A stretch of 5,967 nucleotides of DNA from Candidatus Aenigmatarchaeota archaeon. GTDB lineage: Archaea > Aenigmatarchaeota > Aenigmatarchaeia > QMZP01. This document shows positions 1 to 5,943 of this stretch, one piece after another. The DNA lies in contig JACQOB010000080.1 of NCBI GenBank assembly GCA_016202745.1, forward strand, positions 1 through 5,967, read 5' to 3'. Within the stretch, counting starts at the first letter, position 1; each line of letters starts with the position of its first letter. The translations under genes and the position numbers were made by a program. Under the pieces are notes generated by a model. The model had not been told where the DNA came from. It ran no database searches and saw only the letters and a program-made list of their open reading frames with translations.

Positions 1-2
1 GC

Positions 3-455
3 ACAATTGACTGGGAGAGGAGGTACAGGCTGATGCGGTACCACACTGGGTCGCACATCCTGGACGGCGTGGTGCAGAAGGCCACGGGGGCATTAGTCAC
101 GGGCAACCAGCTGGCCATTGACAAGACGAGGATTGATTTCGCCCTGGAGAATTTTGACAAGGGAATGCTGAAGGATTTTGAAGATAAGGCTAATGAAATA
201 ATCTCAAGAAATCTTCCTGTTCATATAAAATTCTTGACAAGGGAAGAAGTCCTCAAGAGGCCTGAAATGATTAAGCTGGCGATGGGCCTTCCGGAAAACC
301 AGGCGGAATTCAGGATCATAGAGATAGAGGGATTCGACTCCCAGCCATGCGGCGGCACCCACCTGAAGAACACTGGGGAGGTCGGCAGGATAAGGATAAC
401 CGGGGCGGAGAACAAGGGCAAGAGCAACAGGAGGATTTCCTTTGTGGTTGAGTGA
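3..455 (+). CDS. alaX: Alanyl-tRNA editing protein AlaX (5'-truncated by window edge)
   Basis: This is a free-standing homologue of the AlaRS editing domain. The family hydrolyses tRNA(Ala) mischarged with serine or glycine. The frame is open from base 3 with no start in view: the codons before the ATG at 33 read TIDWERRYRL, a typical lead-in to the first zinc motif of this family, so the ATG at 33 is internal and the true start lies upstream of the window. Both halves of the zinc-binding site are present: HTGSH (histidine codons at 42 and 54) and CGGTH (Cys at 348, His at 360). It ends with the usual NRRISF strand and then stops. There is no C-Ala extension as in full AlaRS, so it is a stand-alone AlaX. 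The approach to the HxxxH motif resembles the medium-length AlaX-M type more than the short AlaX-S, but the N-terminal domain is not visible. The family call is firm; the subtype is inferred. Confidence 0.92.
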   Translation, partial: TIDWERRYRLMRYHTGSHILDGVVQKATGALVTGNQLAIDKTRIDFALENFDKGMLKDFEDKANEIISRNLPVHIKFLTREEVLKRPEMIKLAMGLPENQAEFRIIEIEGFDSQPCGGTHLKNTGEVGRIRITGAENKGKSNRRISFVVE

Positions 456-461
456 ATGCGC

Positions 462-467
462 ATAAAA
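462..467 (+). promoter_or_regulatory. Putative TATA box for the UMP synthase gene
   Basis: The run ATAAAA sits in the 43-base gap after alaX. Its centre is about 25 bases before the GTG at 490 and 34 before the ATG at 499. An archaeal start site 25-27 bases downstream would give a leader of about 8 bases before 499. GGTG at 489-492, complementary to the archaeal 16S 3' end, could help fix the ATG. Weak single-site evidence. Confidence 0.4.
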
Positions 468-498
468 AGCTTGCATCCAATCTAGTTTGGTGCGGTCA

Positions 499-1911
499 AT
501 GGAACCTGAGAGGAAAAGCCTGATTGATTCTTTATACGGCAAGCACGTGCTGGAACTCGGGAATTTCTTGGTATCAAGCGGCAGGAACACGCCGTACTAT
601 ATCGACACCAACAGGCTCGATGATGCGGAAAGCCTGGCCGGGTTTGGCAGGGTATGCGCAGAGGCCTTAGCCGCCTCCGGGGTGGAATTTGGTTCGATGT
701 ACGGCATACGGGAAAAGGGCGTGCCGCTCATCTTTGCAGCAGCCGCAGGGCTGGCATCGCTGGGCATCAATAAGGGCTGGTTCTACCTCAGGGGAAAACC
801 AAAGGTTTACGGGGAAGCTACGGGAACGTCTGACAAAAGGAAGATGTATATCGTCGGGCACCTGCCGGAAGCCGGCGAACCAGTGATAGCCTTCGATGAT
901 GTCCTTACTACGGGAGCGACCATCCTGTCGGCCCTGGACGACCTGAAAAGGCTTGCAGGCAACATCAGATATTCGGCCGTTTTCATCCCGCTGGACAGGG
1001 AGGAGGTGGATATAGAAGGCCGGAATGCGATTGAGGAATTCACGAGGAAAACCGGCATTCCAGTGATAACAGTTTTCAAGGCAACGGAGATTTACGAGCA
1101 TCTCATGTCGCGGGATGATATAGACCAGAAAGCCGTGGAGCGGGTTGGCAAATACCTGCGGGTTTATGGCACAGAAGCTGCAATTAGGAGGCTGCGGGAG
1201 CTGGGAGCGGTCCAGGAACAGGGCATAATGGCCCAGGACAGGAGCATCATAATAGGGTGCGATTTTCTGGAAAGGGAAAAACTGGAGAGGGTGGTGAAAC
1301 AGACGCATTATTTGCCGGGAGTCGGTGGCTACAAGACATGCCCTGAACTGCAGTACCTGAACTCACTGGAAGAGTGCGTTGGCATCATAAGAGGGTATAC
1401 AAACAAGCCGATAATACACGACCACAAGAAATTCGGGTCTGACGTGCCGCACACGGCCCGGATAATGATGGAAGGGTGCAGGAAAGCCGGTGTAAATGCG
1501 GTGATCATATACGGCATGTCAGGCAAGGAAACCCAGCGTGCCTGCATTTATGCAGGATTGGATGAGGGATTGGGTATAATAACAGGCGGGCATATGACGC
1601 ATCGCGGGGGCATCATACCTGACGAGAGAATCCTGGACATGATAAAGATTGGTGCAATGGCTGGCCTGAATAACTTCACCGCCCCCGCAACAAAACCCGA
1701 TGAATTCAGGGAGCAGATAAGGTTGGTTGAGGAAGCCGGTATTGGCGACCCGGTATGGTATCCGATAGGCATAGGGAAGCAGGGCGCCACCATTCCAGGC
1801 GTTTTAAAAATTGTCGGAAAGAATGTCCATCCGATAATCGGCAGGGAGATAGTAGATGCTGAGGATCACAGGAAGGCGGCAGAGGAACTGATAAGGCAGC
1901 TTTATCAATAA
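499..1911 (+). CDS. pyrEF: Bifunctional UMP synthase: orotate phosphoribosyltransferase-orotidine 5'-phosphate decarboxylase fusion
   Basis: It converts orotate plus PRPP to OMP and then decarboxylates OMP to UMP in the cytoplasm. Residue numbers count from the in-frame TTG at 487; the ATG at 499 (residue 5) is the preferred start because homology with OPRT begins there, with GTG at 490 an alternative. The OPRT half (about 5-225) has SGRNTPYY near 31, IREKGVP, a catalytic-loop region RGKPKVYGE (102-110) and the PRPP loop FDDVLTTGATI (136-146). The OMPDC half (about 250-474) has GCDF (257-260), GYK (281-283), the divergent active-site segment HDHKKFGSDVPHT (311-323), GIGKQG (428-433) and the C-terminal phosphate-site IGREI (451-455). 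The junction contains a methionine, IMAQDR, at 247-252 that looks like a relic start of a separate pyrF. The order OPRT-OMPDC matches eukaryotic UMPS. The fusion reads through in one frame with no stop or frameshift. Confidence 0.93.
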   Translation: MEPERKSLIDSLYGKHVLELGNFLVSSGRNTPYYIDTNRLDDAESLAGFGRVCAEALAASGVEFGSMYGIREKGVPLIFAAAAGLASLGINKGWFYLRGKPKVYGEATGTSDKRKMYIVGHLPEAGEPVIAFDDVLTTGATILSALDDLKRLAGNIRYSAVFIPLDREEVDIEGRNAIEEFTRKTGIPVITVFKATEIYEHLMSRDDIDQKAVERVGKYLRVYGTEAAIRRLRELGAVQEQGIMAQDRSIIIGCDFLEREKLERVVKQTHYLPGVGGYKTCPELQYLNSLEECVGIIRGYTNKPIIHDHKKFGSDVPHTARIMMEGCRKAGVNAVIIYGMSGKETQRACIYAGLDEGLGIITGGHMTHRGGIIPDERILDMIKIGAMAGLNNFTAPATKPDEFREQIRLVEEAGIGDPVWYPIGIGKQGATIPGVLKIVGKNVHPIIGREIVDAEDHRKAAEELIRQLYQ

Positions 1912-1928
1912 CCCGTCTGATGGTACGC

Positions 1929-1936
1929 TATTTAAG
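1929..1936 (+). promoter_or_regulatory. Putative TATA box for the methyltransferase-phosphatase operon
   Basis: TATTTAAG lies in the 46-base gap after pyrEF. Its centre is about 25-26 bases upstream of the ATG at 1958, the distance expected if transcription starts at the start codon itself. No Shine-Dalgarno sequence is visible before the ATG, which supports a leaderless mRNA. Confidence 0.6.
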
Positions 1937-1957
1937 ACTTACCTGTTTAATCTGTTC

Positions 1958-2941
1958 ATGATTGAACTGAAACCCACGAGAAGGGAGAATTACGACTTCA
2001 GCAAAATGAAGCATCATGACGGAGGGAAGGTGGAAAATCCCCTTGACTTCGACCTGGAAGCCGAACTGGATTATGCAGCCAACGGCTCCATAAGCTATCA
2101 GAATGGCTATCCATCTTTTAGTATACACACGTTACGGGCCTCCAGGAATGTTGTCCGGGAAGCGTTTGATTTCTCTTCCGTCAGGAACGGCGCTGAGTTT
2201 GGCTGCGGGGCATATGGCCGCCTGTACAATTATTTCCTTCCAAGAAACAGTGGCTGGAGGCAGTTTGACATCAACCAGAAGGCTGTCCTTTCAAACAGGA
2301 AATACAGCAGGAAATTCCTGAGGTCGCCTGCGGTGGCCGTTGGAAGCCTTTATGAAATGCCATTGGGAGACTCGTCCGTTGATGTCATCGCCGGGTTGAG
2401 CTCCTGGGACTCCATACTCTTCTTTGAAGGGGCTGCCGATGAAGTGCAAAGATGCCTTGTGCCAGGCGGCTGGTTTGTGCACTACCAGGACCTTCAGCCG
2501 GCAGAAATGCCGCTGCTATTGACAGAGGCCAGGAAAAGGGTTGACAGGGGGCTTGCCAAGGATGTCCCATGCGAAGTTTATTCGGAAGTCGTCGAGTGCG
2601 ACATTCCTGGCCTGTACATGATAGACGAGAATATTGTCTCGATAGATTCCCTGGAATTTGGGCTTGTGAGGCTGGGCGAATATCTGACTAGGCACATGGC
2701 ACGCCTGTTCGCAAATAGGGGTTTTTCCGTCCACACAGCCGGGGAGGTCAGGGGGGAATACATAGAAAATAGCATAAGCTTTAACCTGCGGCTCATGCGC
2801 CATGGTTACAGGGCACCGGAGAATGCCAACCGGTTTGAGAGCGCATATGGCAAGCTTGATTACGGGCATGATGAAAGCGTATCGAAAGGGAGGGTTAGGC
2901 AGTCGTCAGCCATGGACGTCCTGGTTGTGCAAAAGACATGA
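1958..2941 (+). CDS. Class I SAM-dependent methyltransferase, substrate unknown
   Basis: A 327-residue soluble protein with a Rossmann-type methyltransferase core in the middle. Motif I is GAEFGCGAYG (78-87), the SAM-binding glycine loop. FDIN (103-106) supplies the acidic residue of motif II that normally binds the ribose. EMPLGDSSVDVI (133-144) matches the Methyltransf_11 pattern leading into strand 4, and EVQRCLVPGGWFV (162-174) is the usual helix-PGG turn. The first 70 residues and the last 130 or so show no domain I can name; the C-terminal part presumably holds substrate-binding elements. No signal peptide or membrane segment is evident. The ATG at 1958 is favoured by the TATA spacing. 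The gene overlaps the next by four bases (ATGA), so the two are probably translationally coupled. The methyl acceptor cannot be read from the sequence. Confidence 0.88.
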   Translation: MIELKPTRRENYDFSKMKHHDGGKVENPLDFDLEAELDYAANGSISYQNGYPSFSIHTLRASRNVVREAFDFSSVRNGAEFGCGAYGRLYNYFLPRNSGWRQFDINQKAVLSNRKYSRKFLRSPAVAVGSLYEMPLGDSSVDVIAGLSSWDSILFFEGAADEVQRCLVPGGWFVHYQDLQPAEMPLLLTEARKRVDRGLAKDVPCEVYSEVVECDIPGLYMIDENIVSIDSLEFGLVRLGEYLTRHMARLFANRGFSVHTAGEVRGEYIENSISFNLRLMRHGYRAPENANRFESAYGKLDYGHDESVSKGRVRQSSAMDVLVVQKT

Positions 2942-3777
2942 GGATACTGCTTATTGCCATGGACATCAGGATAGACGCATTCAGGGAAGAGCTGGAATTC
3001 TCTTATGATTTAATAATTCTGGCTGGCGGGATTCTGCTGGATCACCATGGCAAGCCGCTGAAGGTGGAACTGAAGGAAGATGGCACAAAGGTTACGGATG
3101 TGGACAGGCTGGTCTCAGATCTGGTTTCTCCGTCCTTTGAAGCCCGCTTCCCCGGCTATGCGGTTGTTGATGAGGAGAGGAAGGAAGACAACAGGAGGTA
3201 TACAAGCGCCGACTGCTTGTTCATAGACCCGCTCGATGACACGTCAGGCTACATCAGGGGAGGGGATGATTTCGGGGTAATATTCGGGCGAACGCATGGC
3301 AATACGCCGGTGTGGGGGATGTCATTCAAACCTGCCAAGAAAGAGGTTGCCTATGCAGTAAAGGGGCATGGGGCCTACCTGGTCAAGGATGGCGTGACAG
3401 CGCGCCTGGAGCCATCGGAGTCAGAGGAGATCCATGTCCTTGTCAGCCGCTCCAGAAGGGGCGAGGAGCTTGATGCAATATTGAAGGATCTTAACCCGGA
3501 CTCGGTTGCCTATATGGGCGGATCGCTCAAGATAATTGAAGTTGCAAAAGGCGATTCTACAGTCTTCATATGCCCCCAGAAGAGCACAATGCACCTATGG
3601 GACCTCTGCGGGCCGTCTGTCTTTCTTGAGGAATCTGGAGGAAGGATATCGGACCTTCACAGGGATTCCTTTGATTACAGGAATCCTGACACTGCAAACC
3701 ATAACGGCGTTGTCGCGGCAAGAAATGAGGGCGTATACAGAAAAGTTTTCGACAGGATTGGGCATCTTTATGCCTGA
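2938..3777 (+). CDS. Inositol monophosphatase superfamily phosphatase, CysQ-like (3'(2'),5'-bisphosphate nucleotidase)
   Basis: A metal-dependent phosphatase of the IMPase/FBPase/CysQ fold, 279 residues, a normal length. The family signatures appear in order: DGTKVTDVD (48-56, usually SPVTxAD), DEE (78-80, the metal glutamate), FIDPLDDTSGY (95-105, usually DPLDGT) and LWDLCGPSVFLEESGG (220-235, usually WDxAA). The stretch GSLKIIEVAKGD (195-206) before the WD motif resembles CysQ/PAP phosphatases (SSLKFxxVAxG), so hydrolysis of adenosine 3',5'-bisphosphate to AMP is the best guess; inositol-1-phosphate or fructose-1,6-bisphosphate activity remains possible. The DPLDGT glycine is replaced by Asp101. 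The start ATG overlaps the methyltransferase stop; an alternative ATG at 2959 would drop seven residues with no known motif. The family is secure; the substrate is inferred. Confidence 0.85.
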   Translation: MRILLIAMDIRIDAFREELEFSYDLIILAGGILLDHHGKPLKVELKEDGTKVTDVDRLVSDLVSPSFEARFPGYAVVDEERKEDNRRYTSADCLFIDPLDDTSGYIRGGDDFGVIFGRTHGNTPVWGMSFKPAKKEVAYAVKGHGAYLVKDGVTARLEPSESEEIHVLVSRSRRGEELDAILKDLNPDSVAYMGGSLKIIEVAKGDSTVFICPQKSTMHLWDLCGPSVFLEESGGRISDLHRDSFDYRNPDTANHNGVVAARNEGVYRKVFDRIGHLYA

Positions 3778-3778
3778 G

Positions 3779-4201
3779 CTACTCCCCAACAACCTGCACG
3801 GTGACTTCCCTTGTCCTCGGCCTCGTGTCAAAGTCCAATAGCGCAATTTGTTGCCATGTCCCCAGGTGGAGCTTTTTATCTGTGAACGGGATTGTCAGAC
3901 TAGGGCCTACTAGGGTTGACCTGATGTGCGCGTGGCCGTTGTCGTCATTCCAGGTTTTGTGGTGCTCGTATTCCGCGGAAGAAGGGACGAGCTTTTCAAG
4001 TGTTTTCCTGATGTCTTTGACAAGGTTGGGCTCAAACTCCACCGTGCTGATGGCGGCGGTGGAGCCTGATACGAAGACAGTGGCATTGCCTCTGCTCAGT
4101 TTGGACTCCTTTATTATTTTTGATACCTGCGGCGTAAGGTCAACCACATCCGTGCCACCTTTCGTGTCCACGCTTATCTTCCTGGTCTCGACAGCCATCA
4201 T
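3779..4201 (-). CDS. yjbQ: YjbQ/UPF0047 family protein (secondary thiamine-phosphate synthase-like)
   Basis: A 140-residue protein covering the whole UPF0047 domain. The family hallmark is intact: HHKTWNDDNGHAH (80-92), then GPSLTIPF (99-106), LHLGTWQQI (111-119) and D-TRPRTREV (125-133). The histidines and the NGHAH segment form the presumed metal or active site. Near residue 45 the usual HTTA of bacterial members reads GSTA, a form I associate with archaeal members. E. coli YjbQ has been reported to have weak thiamine-phosphate synthase activity, but the physiological role of the family is unsettled. Two ATG codons are adjacent (4201 and 4198); the first is placed about 25 bases from a TATA-like box and is preferred. 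The stop codon lies one base from the stop of the convergent phosphatase gene. Confidence 0.93.
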   Translation of the reverse strand: MMAVETRKISVDTKGGTDVVDLTPQVSKIIKESKLSRGNATVFVSGSTAAISTVEFEPNLVKDIRKTLEKLVPSSAEYEHHKTWNDDNGHAHIRSTLVGPSLTIPFTDKKLHLGTWQQIALLDFDTRPRTREVTVQVVGE

Positions 4202-4204
4202 TGT

Positions 4205-4212
4205 AATATAAG
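4205..4212 (+). promoter_or_regulatory. Putative TATA box for the DedA/VTT gene
   Basis: AATATAAG is centred about 30 bases before the ATG at 4239, giving a leader of at most about five bases. It abuts the yjbQ start codon, so the two promoters of this divergent pair are interleaved. Confidence 0.5.
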
Positions 4213-4221
4213 GCGACCGGG

Positions 4222-4230
4222 TTAAAAATA
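4222..4230 (-). promoter_or_regulatory. Putative TATA box for yjbQ
   Basis: Read on the minus strand this is TATTTTTAA, centred about 25 bases upstream of the first yjbQ ATG (4201). The spacing fits a leaderless transcript. It lies inside the 37-base divergent spacer, just upstream of the dedA start on the other strand. Confidence 0.55.
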
Positions 4231-4238
4231 ATACTATT

Positions 4239-4787
4239 ATGGTATTTGAAGTGGCCGCGCTGGTGGCCTGGGCCCAGGCGACGGTGAACAGCTGGGGCTA
4301 CCTGGGCATTTTCTTCATAAACCTGATAAACTCGGCCAGCGTCATCATACCGCTCCCCCTCTCAGCCGCCACGCTGCTGTTCGTCCACACGCTGAACCCG
4401 TGGCTTATAATCCTGGTCGCCTCATGGGGGGCTGCCATAGGGGAGCTGCTCAGCTACGGGGTGGGGTATGGCGGACGATCAGCACTGAAGGACGGCAAGT
4501 CAGCCTTCAGGGAGAAGGCGAGGAAGTGGGTTGCGAGGATGGAGAAATGGTCAGACAGGCACGGCCCCTTCGCGATAATACTGCTTATTGCAAGCCTGCC
4601 GCTGCCTATAACCGATTTTGTCGGGCTCTTCAGCGGCGTGATTGCATACGACATGAAGAAGTTCTTCCTTGCCGTCTTCATCGGGAAGGTGATAAAGTTC
4701 ACCATATTCATCTTCACTTTCCTTTACGGATCGAGCTGGCTGTTCGCCGTGACAGGCTCCAGCGTTACGGGCGGTTTTGTGGGTTAG
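4239..4787 (+). CDS. DedA/VTT-domain (SNARE-associated type) membrane protein
   Basis: A 182-residue hydrophobic protein predicted to sit in the cytoplasmic membrane. Hydrophobic segments lie at about 19-50, which contains the proline-rich re-entrant-like stretch IIPLPLSAAT, then 54-78, 109-135 and 141-169. The polar, basic loop 80-108 separates the two halves. GAAIGELLSYGVGYGG (64-79) is the conserved small-residue helix of the VTT family (G..iGe...Y..G), and IASLPLPITDFVGLFSG (117-133) followed by FFLAVFIGK (142-150) is the second conserved half. Relatives include YqaA/YdjX-type proteins; some DedA proteins act in lipid flipping, but a specific substrate cannot be inferred here. The length is at the short end of the family. 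It is divergently transcribed from yjbQ, with no visible Shine-Dalgarno. Confidence 0.85.
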   Translation: MVFEVAALVAWAQATVNSWGYLGIFFINLINSASVIIPLPLSAATLLFVHTLNPWLIILVASWGAAIGELLSYGVGYGGRSALKDGKSAFREKARKWVARMEKWSDRHGPFAIILLIASLPLPITDFVGLFSGVIAYDMKKFFLAVFIGKVIKFTIFIFTFLYGSSWLFAVTGSSVTGGFVG

Positions 4788-4869
4788 TTTATTCTGAACT
4801 GTATTATTGAGCAAATAGTCTGCTGTATGTCTGGAAATGTATTGCGCATTTTGTCTGCTGCTCTGGGGC

Positions 4870-5943
4870 TTATTTGGGTCTTGCAGACGCAAAAACCCAG
4901 TTAACGCAATAGGATGGGATAAATGCTTTGTAGAAAGTAACGTCCTTGAAATATTTGTTGAGTATTCTCCTTAACATTTTTAACGTATCAGTTTCAAACT
5001 CATCACAACATTGCAGTGTTACCATTCCGTCTTTTTTTAGGTTTTTATTTATGCCGAGAAACAACTTATCTAGGAACTTCTCTCTGCTCATTTTCATGAA
5101 TGATTCGGGTCTGTTTGTCAAATCGTATATAATTGCATCAAATCTGCCTCCTCTATCCAGAAATCTGTAGGCATCATCTAATATGAGTTTTACTTTTGGG
5201 TTTTCAAAGGCCTTCTTTGCTATTTGTGGGAAAAATCTTTTGGATGCACTTACGACGTCTTGGTCTATCTCTACTACAGTGATGTTCTCTGGATTATATC
5301 TTAGTAATTCTAAAGCGACTCCACCGTCTCCGCCGCCAAGCACAAGAACATTTTTTAGTTTGTTATTTGAAGTGACAAGTGGGGAAATAATGTTTGTATC
5401 GTAGATATGAACGTCATTCTCGGCTATTTGTAAATCATTGTCAAGGAAAAGCATTTTTCCAAAGTTGTCATTTTCTATTACATCTATGTGCTGGTATTTT
5501 GATTTCTTTGTGAACAGTCTTTTCCTGATGTGGAATGTTGTTTCAACTCCCGTTATTGAGAAATTTGTTATGCGCTTTGGATGTCTGATTTCAAGGGGGT
5601 TTCCCCTTGCAACCGCAAGTATTCTTATAGCTCTTGGCTTAATCCTCTCTTCCAGGGAATGTAGAATTTTGAATGCGGTTTTTGGGTTTGACGAGCAGGT
5701 AAACAAGTCCACGGATGCATGAGATGCCTCCGGGTATGTGTGGATTGCTATATGAGATTCGCTTATTATTGCAATAGTTGTGATGCCCACTGGATTAAAC
5801 TGATGGCTATTCATTTTCACGAGGTAGAGGCCACAGTTTTTTATGCCTGTTTCTATTGCTTTTTCTATGGCCTTTTTGTTGTTCAGTATGTTATTTGAAC
5901 AATCAATGAATTCCACAATCAGGTGCGTGCCCGTTGGTTTCAT
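4870..5943 (-). CDS. speDE: Bifunctional S-adenosylmethionine decarboxylase-aminopropyltransferase (SpeD-SpeE fusion)
   Basis: A 357-residue fusion for polyamine synthesis. Residues 1-120 are a complete prokaryotic class 1B AdoMet decarboxylase: MKPTGTHLIVEF start, SHQFNPVG (46-53), and the self-cleavage site SES (61-63) with the pyruvoyl-forming Ser63, then His68 (AIHTYPE) and Cys83 (FTC). These numbers coincide with the Thermotoga maritima enzyme, which also fixes the start codon. Residues about 145-357 are a spermidine synthase-type domain: YQHIDVIEND (150-159), LFLDNDLQIAEND (165-177), SAM loop GGGDGG (203-208), VEIDQDVV (224-231), DDAYRFL (256-262) and YDLTNRPES (273-281) where the catalytic aspartate motif belongs. 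The fused enzyme would make decarboxylated AdoMet and transfer its aminopropyl group to an amine (putrescine or agmatine, not determinable). Base composition is markedly AT-richer than the neighbours. Self-cleavage would release the first 62 residues as the beta chain. Confidence 0.93.
   Translation of the reverse strand: MKPTGTHLIVEFIDCSNNILNNKKAIEKAIETGIKNCGLYLVKMNSHQFNPVGITTIAIISESHIAIHTYPEASHASVDLFTCSSNPKTAFKILHSLEERIKPRAIRILAVARGNPLEIRHPKRITNFSITGVETTFHIRKRLFTKKSKYQHIDVIENDNFGKMLFLDNDLQIAENDVHIYDTNIISPLVTSNNKLKNVLVLGGGDGGVALELLRYNPENITVVEIDQDVVSASKRFFPQIAKKAFENPKVKLILDDAYRFLDRGGRFDAIIYDLTNRPESFMKMSREKFLDKLFLGINKNLKKDGMVTLQCCDEFETDTLKMLRRILNKYFKDVTFYKAFIPSYCVNWVFASARPK

Noticed and set aside
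33..455. ATG at 33 as the true start of alaX.
   Set aside because: The codons upstream stay open to the window edge and encode the conserved lead-in DWERRYRLMRYHT, so the gene starts outside the window.
204..590. Minus-strand open frame across the alaX 3' end and the pyrEF start.
   Set aside because: It overlaps two well-supported genes and shows no recognisable motif or promoter.
667..1308. Long open frame on the minus strand opposite the UMP synthase gene (213 codons).
   Set aside because: The plus-strand frame has clear OPRT and OMPDC motifs throughout. The antisense translation shows no domain and is rich in Pro, His and Cys, typical of a shadow frame in G+C-rich coding DNA.
1228..1911. 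A separate pyrF gene starting at the internal ATG at 1228.
   Set aside because: The frame runs through from the OPRT half without a stop, and no TATA-like box is seen near 1200. It is kept only as a hint of how the fusion arose.
2516..2869. Minus-strand open frame inside the methyltransferase gene.
   Set aside because: It lies opposite a continuous methyltransferase reading frame and has no family signature.
4853..4888. GTCTGC (4853-4858) and GCAGAC (4883-4888) as a possible hairpin terminator between dedA and speDE; GTCTGCTG also recurs at 4818 and 4853.
   Set aside because: The stem is only six base pairs with a loop of about 24, it spans the speDE stop codon, and no T-tract follows on either strand. 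Short repeats of this size are expected by chance.
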